From NCBI GenBank assembly GCA_017614655.1, contig JAGABO010000061.1, positions 1-5,559 of the forward strand: 5,559 nucleotides of DNA, written 5' to 3'. Made by a program: the position numbers and the translations under genes. This document shows, piece by piece, positions 1 through 4,872 of this stretch (positions are counted from its first letter, which is position 1; each line of letters opens with the position of its first letter). This DNA comes from Treponema sp. GTDB lineage: Bacteria > Spirochaetota > Spirochaetia > Treponematales > Treponemataceae. A model generated the notes under the pieces. It saw only the letters and a program-made list of their open reading frames with translations. It searched no databases and had not been told where the DNA came from.

Positions 1-28
1 CGATAATTAAATCAGAGGTATTTCTTTT

Positions 29-823
29 ATGGTTAGAAGTTTATGGAATGCTGCAACCGGCATGAACGGTCAGCAGATGAACATCGACACGATTTCAAAC
101 AATCTTTCAAACGTAAACACAGTAGGCTTTAAGCAGCACCGTGCAGAGTTTGAAGATCTTATGTATCAGGATGTAATTCATGCAGGAACACCTGCAACCG
201 AAGACACAGTAACTCCCGTTCCGCTTCAGATGGGAAGCGGTGTAAAAGTCGGAGCAACCCAGCGAATCATGACTCAGGGTTCACTTCAGGCTACCGGAGT
301 TGATACAGACATTGCAATCGTAGGTGACGGTTTTTTCCGCGTCCAGCAGTATGACGGCAGCTGGGCTTATACCCGCGACGGTACATTTAAAGTTGATTCA
401 ACCGGTCAGCTTGTAACGGCAAACGGCCTTCGCGTAATTCCGGAAATCATTCTTCCTGAAGGCTTCCAGCTTGAAACCTTAACTGTAAGTGATACAGGCC
501 GTGTAAACGTAAAAGTAAACGGCAATACAGAACCTGTAGAAGTCGGACAGATTGAACTTTACCGCTTCCCGAATGCAGTAGGACTTGAAAACACCGGAGA
601 CAACCTTTACAAGGTAACAAATGCCTCAGGCGATCCGATAGCAGCCCGCCCTGGTTTTGAAGGAATGGGAATCGTAAAGCACAAGTTTACCGAAATGAGC
701 AACGTAAGCGTTGTAAACGAAATGGTTCAGATGATTGTAGCCCAGAGAGCCTACGAGTTTAATTCAAAGGCAATCCAGACAAGCGATACAATGCTTCAGA
801 CAGCGGCAAACCTTAAAAGATAG
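29..823 (+). CDS. flgG: Flagellar basal-body rod protein FlgG (distal rod)
   Basis: This complete 264-residue protein is the distal-rod subunit of the flagellar motor, which in spirochaetes drives periplasmic flagella. The N-terminal rod domain shows SNNLSNVNTVGFK (residues 23-35), followed by the FlgG-type segment RAEFEDLMYQ (38-47). GDGFFRV (99-105) and YTRDGTF (114-120) belong to the central FlgE/F/G-like region, and GLENTGDNLY (185-194) is typical of FlgG. The C-terminal domain contains SNVSVVNEMVQMIVAQRAYEFNSKAIQTSD within residues 224-253, the part that packs with the N-terminal helix. There is no cleavable signal peptide, as expected for a type III export substrate. Length matches the usual 260-265 residues. 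The start is supported by AGAGGT at 14-19, nine bases upstream. A TAA at 4-6 could end an upstream gene (flgF is usual), but too little is visible to say. No promoter lies in the first 28 bases, so transcription probably enters from the left. The identification is very secure. Confidence 0.97.
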   Translation: MVRSLWNAATGMNGQQMNIDTISNNLSNVNTVGFKQHRAEFEDLMYQDVIHAGTPATEDTVTPVPLQMGSGVKVGATQRIMTQGSLQATGVDTDIAIVGDGFFRVQQYDGSWAYTRDGTFKVDSTGQLVTANGLRVIPEIILPEGFQLETLTVSDTGRVNVKVNGNTEPVEVGQIELYRFPNAVGLENTGDNLYKVTNASGDPIAARPGFEGMGIVKHKFTEMSNVSVVNEMVQMIVAQRAYEFNSKAIQTSDTMLQTAANLKR

Positions 824-852
824 TCAATAAAGACGCATAGATAAGATATTTT

Positions 853-970
853 ATTAAAAATAAACAAGGCCGGAACAGAAATATTGAGTCAAAAAAAAAT
901 CTGCACAAGCGAAGCGCGGAAGCCTTTTTTTGAGGCAATATTTCTGTGGAAGGCCTTGTTTATTTTTAAT
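853..970. terminator. 118-base nested palindrome after flgG, probable terminator
   Basis: The 198-base gap between flgG and murC is dominated by three nested inverted repeats. The outer arms are a perfect 19-bp match (853-871, ATTAAAAATAAACAAGGCC, with 952-970). The middle arms are a perfect 11-bp match (876-886 CAGAAATATTG with 936-946). The inner arms are a 9-bp match (889-897 with 925-933, an A-run against a T-run). They are separated only by small internal loops (4/5 and 2/2 bases). The remaining loop, 898-924, holds the purine-rich AGCGAAGCG. An A-tract, a GGCC stem and a T-rich 3' arm are what an intrinsic terminator shows, and the symmetry would let it work on either strand. Its position after flgG and before a promoter-like sequence for murC fits that role. 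It is much longer than a normal terminator, so a small non-autonomous repeat element is the alternative. I see no direct target duplication at its edges. Confidence 0.7.
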
Positions 971-986
971 GAGGTAGTTTTTACTG

Positions 987-1015
987 TTGTATAAAAAGTT
1001 GTCAAAGTGTAAAAT
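987..1015 (+). promoter_or_regulatory. Putative promoter of murC, placing +1 on the ATG
   Basis: TAAAAT at 1010-1015 matches five of six bases of the sigma-70 -10 box. TTGTAT at 987-992 is a weaker -35 (three of six), and the spacer is 17 bases. With normal spacing the first transcribed base is A1022, the first base of the murC start codon. No Shine-Dalgarno sequence precedes that ATG, which fits a leaderless message. A competing -10 is TATAAA at 990-995, which has no good -35 and would leave a leader of about 20 bases, still without a Shine-Dalgarno. This is inference from consensus only; A/T-rich spacers give chance matches. Confidence 0.45.
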
Positions 1016-1021
1016 ATCCGC

Positions 1022-2530
1022 ATGAATTTAAGCGGTGTTTTCCCAAAAGATATATCTGGTATTCATTTTCATTTTGTTGGTATTAAAGGTACCGGAATGG
1101 CTGCCCTTGTAGAAATTCTTCATGCGCGTGGGGCTGTTATTACCGGAAGTGATGTAGAAGAAAGATTCTACACGGACGAAATCTTAGAAAAGCTTGGAAT
1201 AAAAGCCCTTCCTTTTTCTGAAGCCAACATTACGGATTCCGTTCAGTTTGTAATTTATTCAAGCGCATATAATTCAAAAACAAACCCGGATCTTGCTGCG
1301 GCAGAAAAAAAAGGTCTTCCACTGTTCCTTTACAGCGAGGCTTTAGGCGAAGTAAGCCGTCTTGCTTATTCCTGCGGAATCTGTGGTGTTCACGGAAAGA
1401 CAACAACTACAGGCCTTACAGGAACAATCTTAAAGGAACTTCCTCTTTCTTCACAGGTGCTTGCAGGAAGTATAATTACATCTTTCGGTTCTTCCTGCGT
1501 AATGAACTCTCCTTCAATAAAAGCAGGAACTCTTCCTGATTTTTTTGCAGCCGAAACCTGTGAATATCAGAAGCACTTCATGAGTTTTTCTCCGAAGAAA
1601 ATCATTTTAACTTCTGTAGAAAGTGACCATCAGGATTTTTATCCGACTTACAACGATATCCTTTTAGCCTTTGTTGACTACATCTGTCTTTTACCGGAAG
1701 GCGGAACCTTAATTTACTGCGCCGATGATAAAGGTGCCTGTGAAGCAAAAGAGCTTTCCGAAAAAAAGCGGCCGGACATTAAATTCATTCCGTACGGCGT
1801 AAAGGCGGAAGGCGATTATCATCTTACACTTAAAGACGTAAAAGCCGGTGAACAGAATTTTTCACTTGAACTTACAGGAGACCTTTCTCTCCGTGTTCCG
1901 GGAGAACATAATGTCCGTAATGCAGCGGCCGCTTGTGCCTTATGTATTGAGCTGTTAAAAGAAAAGGGACTTTCGTATAAAGATTATCTTCCGTCAATTA
2001 AAAAAGCACTCCTTAACTTTTCCGGCGGAAAAAGAAGAAGTGAAGTAATTGCAAAAACAAAAACACCTTCCGGCGAGGACGTTATCTTTATTGACGACTA
2101 TGCACATCATCCTACTGCAATAAAAACAACGCTTAAGGGCTACAGGGACTTTTACAGCGGACACAAAATCATTGTTGATTTTATGAGCCATACTTATACG
2201 CGTACTGCAGCACTTCTTAAAGAATTTGCCTCATCCTTTGAATCGGCAGACTGTGTTATCATAAATAAGATTTACGGAAGTGCCCGCGAAACTTATGACG
2301 GAAAAAGCGTTACAGGGGAAATTCTTTCAAAGGAAGTTCAGAAGTTTCATTCAAGTGTAATCTATGCCGGTGAATTTGATAAAGCTGCAGAAGAAGGACT
2401 TAAGCTTCTTTCAGAAAAAAGCGGCTTTCCTGACGGTTATCTTTTTGTTACGATGGGAGCAGGCGATAACTGGAAAGTCGGCAAACTGATTTTAGAAAAA
2501 CTTAACAAATCAGAAAGAGGCGCACAATGA
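1022..2530 (+). CDS. murC: UDP-N-acetylmuramate--L-alanine ligase, Bacillus-like
   Basis: MurC is a cytoplasmic enzyme that joins L-alanine to UDP-MurNAc using ATP, the first amino-acid step of the peptidoglycan stem peptide. The 502 residues show the three Mur ligase domains. The N-terminal nucleotide-sugar domain has VGIKGTGM (19-26) and a GSDVE turn (42-46). The central ATPase domain has the P-loop GVHGKTTTT (122-130), AETCEY with E178 at the metal-binding position, SDHQDFY (201-207) and PGEHNVRNA (293-301). The C-terminal domain has FSGGKRRSE (333-341), DDYAHHPTAI (358-367) and HTYTRT (390-395). From memory, GIKGTGM, the E-x-CEY-x-x-HF pattern and GSARE (419-423) are more like MurC of Bacillus than of E. 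coli; Mpl is a less likely reading. The start is fixed: an in-frame TAA lies at 1010-1012 and the next ATG (codon 26) falls inside the nucleotide-binding motif. There is no ribosome binding site. The gene's last four bases overlap yicC. Confidence 0.93.
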   Translation: MNLSGVFPKDISGIHFHFVGIKGTGMAALVEILHARGAVITGSDVEERFYTDEILEKLGIKALPFSEANITDSVQFVIYSSAYNSKTNPDLAAAEKKGLPLFLYSEALGEVSRLAYSCGICGVHGKTTTTGLTGTILKELPLSSQVLAGSIITSFGSSCVMNSPSIKAGTLPDFFAAETCEYQKHFMSFSPKKIILTSVESDHQDFYPTYNDILLAFVDYICLLPEGGTLIYCADDKGACEAKELSEKKRPDIKFIPYGVKAEGDYHLTLKDVKAGEQNFSLELTGDLSLRVPGEHNVRNAAAACALCIELLKEKGLSYKDYLPSIKKALLNFSGGKRRSEVIAKTKTPSGEDVIFIDDYAHHPTAIKTTLKGYRDFYSGHKIIVDFMSHTYTRTAALLKEFASSFESADCVIINKIYGSARETYDGKSVTGEILSKEVQKFHSSVIYAGEFDKAAEEGLKLLSEKSGFPDGYLFVTMGAGDNWKVGKLILEKLNKSERGAQ

Positions 2531-3396
2531 ACAGCATGACAGGCTATGGCTTTAAGGAAACAATCGTTGACGGAACTCAGATAAGCGTAGAAATAAAGAG
2601 CGTAAACAGCCGCTTTCTTGATCTTGCAGTAAATATGCCGCCCTTTTTAAATCCTCTTGAAAAAAAAATAAGGGCGCTTGTTTCAGAAAAAGTTCTCCGC
2701 GGAAAAGTTGACGTTAACATCCGCATAAAAGACCTTTCTTCAAATGCAAAAGTAATTCCTGATTTTAATGCCGCACGCATGTATTACAACGCATTTTCTG
2801 GAATTGCATCTGCCCTGGAACTTAAAAAAGATGATATTCCGCTTTCCCTTATAGTAAATCAGGACGGTGTTCTTACGGTAACTCATGAATATGATGCTGA
2901 TTCTTACTGGGAAAAAATCAGTGCAACTTTTGATGAAGTTCTTTCTTCATTCTGTGATGACAGAAAGCGTGAAGGCGAAAACTTAAGGAAAGACCTTCTT
3001 TTAAAAATTGCAGAACTTAAGGAATGTGCAGATTTCTTTAAGAAAATGCAGCCCGAAATGGAAAAGAAGTTTAAGGAAACTGTAACCCAGAAGTTTAAGG
3101 AAATAACCGGCGAGTATGCAGACGAAAACCGTATAATGCAGGAAGTTGCCGCAATGGTCGTAAAGTACACCATTAACGAAGAAATCGTCCGGCTTTTTTC
3201 TCATTTGGAAAGCCTTGAAGCAGAAATAAAAGGCGAGGGTGCTCCGGGAAAACGCCTTGACTTTATCTGTCAGGAAGCAAACCGCGAAATCAACACAATC
3301 GGAAGCAAAAACCAGAGCGTAGAAATCGGAAAGGCAGTTATCAGGGCTAAAGACGCCCTTGAAAATATCCGTGAACAGAGCAAAAACGTCGAGTAG
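2527..3396 (+). CDS. yicC: YicC/YloC family endoribonuclease
   Basis: This complete 289-residue protein matches the YicC/YloC family, whose E. coli and Bacillus members are reported to act as endoribonucleases on RNA in the cytoplasm. The N-terminal YicC domain has the hallmark MNSMTGYG (1-8) and VEIKSVNSRFLDL (21-33), followed by RGKVDVNIRI (58-67). The middle has RKREGENLRKDL (146-157) and a long, charged, probably helical stretch to about 200. The C-terminal DUF1732-type domain has NEEIVRLFSHLES (217-229), then APGKRLDFICQEANREINTIGSK within residues 239-261, and ends IREQSKNVE (281-289). The length is normal for the family. The start is well supported by AAGAGG at 2515-2520, six bases before the ATG, and by the ATGA overlap with the murC stop, which implies translational coupling. 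Two stop codons in a row (TAG, TGA) close the frame. The cellular target in this organism cannot be read from the sequence. Confidence 0.94.
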   Translation: MNSMTGYGFKETIVDGTQISVEIKSVNSRFLDLAVNMPPFLNPLEKKIRALVSEKVLRGKVDVNIRIKDLSSNAKVIPDFNAARMYYNAFSGIASALELKKDDIPLSLIVNQDGVLTVTHEYDADSYWEKISATFDEVLSSFCDDRKREGENLRKDLLLKIAELKECADFFKKMQPEMEKKFKETVTQKFKEITGEYADENRIMQEVAAMVVKYTINEEIVRLFSHLESLEAEIKGEGAPGKRLDFICQEANREINTIGSKNQSVEIGKAVIRAKDALENIREQSKNVE

Positions 3397-3399
3397 TGA

Positions 3400-3503
3400 G
3401 CCGCGAAAGCGGCGAACGCCGGAATAAAAAGGCGGTTTGAGCGAAGCGAAAGAAGCCTTTTTATGGAGACTGAAAGCGAAAGCGACAGGAACGCGAGGCT
3501 GAC
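3400..3503 (+). repeat. Purine-rich intergenic element after yicC, repeat-like
   Basis: The 148-base gap between yicC and the kinase is richer in G and purines than the flanking genes and is built from GCGAA-type units: GCGAAAGCGGCGAACG, AGCGAAGCGAAAG and AAAGCGAAAGCG. It opens with a five-bp hairpin closed by a GAAA tetraloop (3400-3413) and contains the A-tract/T-tract hairpin annotated separately. Its outer edges can pair imperfectly (GTGAGCC at 3396-3402 with GGCTGAC at 3497-3503, one mismatch). The core AGCGAAGCG followed by GAAGCC and a T-run (3440-3462) also occurs in the loop of the palindrome after flgG (908-931), which suggests a dispersed family. Two frames are open across much of it: one ends at a TGA at 3500-3502, the other starts at an ATG at 3463. 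Neither has a ribosome binding site, so I do not call a gene. Confidence 0.55.
3424..3464 (+). terminator. Hairpin with T-tract between yicC and cmk
   Basis: ATAAAAAGGC at 3424-3433 is the exact complement of GCCTTTTTAT at 3455-3464, giving a 10-bp stem with a 21-base loop that carries AGCGAAGCG. A-tract, short GC clamp and T-tract resemble a bidirectional intrinsic terminator, though only three GC pairs hold the stem and the loop is large. An alternative pairing (CGCC 3417-3420 with GGCG 3431-3434) uses part of the same left arm and would exclude it. I find no convincing promoter between here and the kinase gene, so if cmk is read from the murC-yicC transcript this would act as a partial terminator. 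Confidence 0.5.
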
Positions 3504-3544
3504 CACAAAAGCGTTGCAAAATTGCGTATCATAAGGAGAATATT

Positions 3545-4099
3545 ATGGCAGACTACAGAATTAAATCAGAACTTCGGGTTGCAATCAGCGGAAAGTCGGG
3601 CTGTGGAAATACTACGGTTTCGACACTTCTTTCACAAAAGCTCGGTGTAACTTTAATCAACTATACCTTCCGTCAGCTGGCTCAGGAAAAGGGAATGACC
3701 CTTCCGGAAGTAATTGAAGCGGCAAAAACTGACGACAGCTATGACATTTATGTAGATAAGCATCAGGTTGAACTTGCACTTAAGGAAAACTGCGTCCTTG
3801 GAAGCCGTCTTGCCGTCTGGATGCTTAAAGAGGCAGATTTAAAGGTTTATCTTCTTGCAACCGACGAAACACGTGCAAATCGTATCCTTAACCGGGAAGG
3901 CGGCGATCTTGAAGAAATAAAAGCCTTTACTGCAATGAGGGACAGCGAAGATACAAAGCGCTATAAAAAAATCTACAACATCGACAATACCGATTACTCT
4001 TCCGTTGATCTTGTAATCGATACCGGCGATAAAAATCCAGAACAGATTGTTCAGCTTATTATTGATGAACTTTTAAAGCGGGGACTTATTGAAAAATAA
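3545..4099 (+). CDS. cmk: Cytidylate kinase, archaeal type (cytidylate kinase-like)
   Basis: This 184-residue protein belongs to the short archaeal-type (d)CMP kinase family, whose members transfer phosphate from ATP to CMP or dCMP in the cytoplasm. The start is marked by AAGGAG at 3533-3538, six bases before the ATG, the best ribosome binding site in the window. A phosphate-binding loop lies at AISGKSGCGNTT (13-24). INYTFRQLAQEKGM (38-51) corresponds to the family's nucleotide-binding 'FR-LA-E-GM' helix. VLGSRLAVWM (84-93) corresponds to its G-RLA-WM motif. The lid and adenine side are represented by DETRANRILNREGG (107-120) and SEDTKRYKKIYNIDNTDYS (134-152), followed by DLVIDT (155-160). 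The oddity is the P-loop: Asn22 stands where the Walker A lysine is expected, while a lysine occurs at position 17. The protein is therefore family-like, but CMP kinase activity is not certain. Bacterial-type Cmk is longer, about 220 residues. The gene ends just before a strong hairpin. Confidence 0.82.
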   Translation: MADYRIKSELRVAISGKSGCGNTTVSTLLSQKLGVTLINYTFRQLAQEKGMTLPEVIEAAKTDDSYDIYVDKHQVELALKENCVLGSRLAVWMLKEADLKVYLLATDETRANRILNREGGDLEEIKAFTAMRDSEDTKRYKKIYNIDNTDYSSVDLVIDTGDKNPEQIVQLIIDELLKRGLIEK

Positions 4100-4113
4100 A
4101 AGCTTCATCTGAT

Positions 4114-4173
4114 AAAAAAAAGCAGCCTTTAGAAGTGAACTTTACTTAGTTACTTCAAAAAGCTGCTTTTTTA
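4114..4173. terminator. Bidirectional terminator between cmk and leuD
   Basis: A long hairpin fills the space between two convergent genes. AAAAAAGCAGC (4116-4126) pairs with GCTGCTTTTTT (4162-4172). After an apical gap, TTT (4128-4130) pairs with AAA (4158-4160), GAAGT (4132-4136) with ACTTC (4152-4156), and AAC (4138-4140) with GTT (4149-4151) around an eight-base loop. There are A-runs on the left and T-runs on the right, so each strand carries a GC clamp followed by a U-tract. It can end cmk transcripts on the plus strand and leuC-leuD transcripts on the minus strand. This is the clearest terminator in the window. Confidence 0.88.
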
Positions 4174-4205
4174 TTTTCCTGCTTTACAGGCGATTTTTCC
4201 AGCTC

Positions 4206-4739
4206 TTAGTACTTTTTGTCTGCGTAGCCGATCCAGCCTTCGTTTTCGATAAGGGCCTTTTCAAAACCTTCAAGCTTGAACGGGTAACTTGTAGAAAGGC
4301 TTCCTGCAATGAGTTTTACCTTCCAGGTTCCGTCATCCTTCTGTTCAATCTTGCATTCAGTTTCCTTGTCTGCAAATGTACGGAACATGTCATCAATGTC
4401 TTTTTTGCTCATATCAAGGGCAAGAAGACCGCAGTTGTACATGTTCTGGCGGAAAATACGGGCAAAGTTAACGGCAATTACAACGTAGATTCCGTTTACT
4501 TCGAGAGCCCACGGTGCATGCTCGCGTGAAGAGCCGCAGCCAAAGTTTTCACGGGTAATGATAACTTTCTTTCCCGTAATATCAGTCTTGGGGTTGAATC
4601 CTTCCATCTTGAGGTCTTCAAGAAGATAAGGCTTTAATGCCTGCTTTGTATTTTCCGTAAGATACTTTGCAGGAATAATTTCATCAGTGTTAATGTCCGA
4701 GCGGTCCAGAAAAAGAACCTGTCCTCCAAACTGTTTCAT
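4206..4739 (-). CDS. leuD: 3-isopropylmalate dehydratase small subunit
   Basis: LeuD is the small (swivel-domain) subunit of isopropylmalate isomerase, which interconverts 2- and 3-isopropylmalate in leucine synthesis in the cytoplasm with the iron-sulfur subunit LeuC. The 177-residue protein shows SDINTDEIIPAKYL (14-27), the conserved N-terminal motif and start of the substrate loop. FGCGSSREHAPWAL (66-79) is the family signature and supplies active-site Ser and Arg. NFARIFRQNMYNCG (91-104) is also conserved. A roughly 20-residue segment after the NTDEIIP motif (28-50, ending MEGFNP) makes it somewhat longer than the 160-165 residues of the short LeuD type. AAGGGG on the minus strand (4746-4751) is a fair ribosome binding site. 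The gene follows leuC after 133 bases, a wide gap that contains a promoter-like sequence. Homoaconitase or dimethylmalate dehydratase small subunits share these motifs, so substrate is assigned mainly by pairing with leuC and is not proven. Confidence 0.9.
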   Translation of the reverse strand: MKQFGGQVLFLDRSDINTDEIIPAKYLTENTKQALKPYLLEDLKMEGFNPKTDITGKKVIITRENFGCGSSREHAPWALEVNGIYVVIAVNFARIFRQNMYNCGLLALDMSKKDIDDMFRTFADKETECKIEQKDDGTWKVKLIAGSLSTSYPFKLEGFEKALIENEGWIGYADKKY

Positions 4740-4794
4740 GTTTTTCCCCTTAGAAAAAGTGCTTCATGCAGAAACGAAAGTAACGCCTCTTTTT

Positions 4795-4822
4795 ATCATA
4801 GCACAGTTTCTGTAAAAATCAA
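4795..4822 (-). promoter_or_regulatory. Putative internal promoter for leuD
   Basis: Reading the minus strand, TTGATT (4817-4822) is a four-of-six -35 box and TATGAT (4795-4800) is a five-of-six -10 box. They are 16 bases apart, and TG one base upstream of the -10 gives an extended -10 element. Transcription would begin near 4788, leaving a leader of about 48 bases before leuD. A short inverted repeat, ACAG-AAA-CTGT (4803-4813), lies between the hexamers where a repressor could bind, but its arms are only four bases and may be chance. The rest of the leuC-leuD spacer (4740-4872) holds nothing else I can name, and I see no strong terminator after leuC. Confidence 0.55.
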
Positions 4823-4872
4823 ACTTTTGTTTTGTGTCTCTAAAAAACTAAATTTCCAGAGCTAACGGTAAT

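Noticed and set aside
853..970. Palindrome after flgG as a complete mobile element (MITE)
   Set aside because: No direct target-site duplication is visible at its edges and no second full copy is present in the window, so a mobile-element call is not supported; a terminator or repeat reading is safer.
3001..3519. Open frame of 172 codons on the minus strand opposite yicC and its spacer
   Set aside because: It lies antisense to a well-recognised gene, has no recognisable motif, and its cysteine- and phenylalanine-rich translation is what the complement of A/G-rich coding sequence produces.
3527..3532. TATCAT as a -10 box for cmk
   Set aside because: Nothing resembling a -35 lies 16-18 bases upstream, and a start at about 3539 would remove the strong AAGGAG ribosome binding site from the message.
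3463..3534. Small open frame in the intergenic element, ATG at 3463 ending at TAA 3532-3534
   Set aside because: There is no ribosome binding site, the element is repeat-like and open in more than one frame, and the start lies within the arm of a hairpin.
4179..4191. CCTG-CTTTA-CAGG inverted repeat downstream of leuD
   Set aside because: The stem is only four bp and no T-run follows on the minus strand; the much stronger hairpin at 4114-4173 already explains termination.
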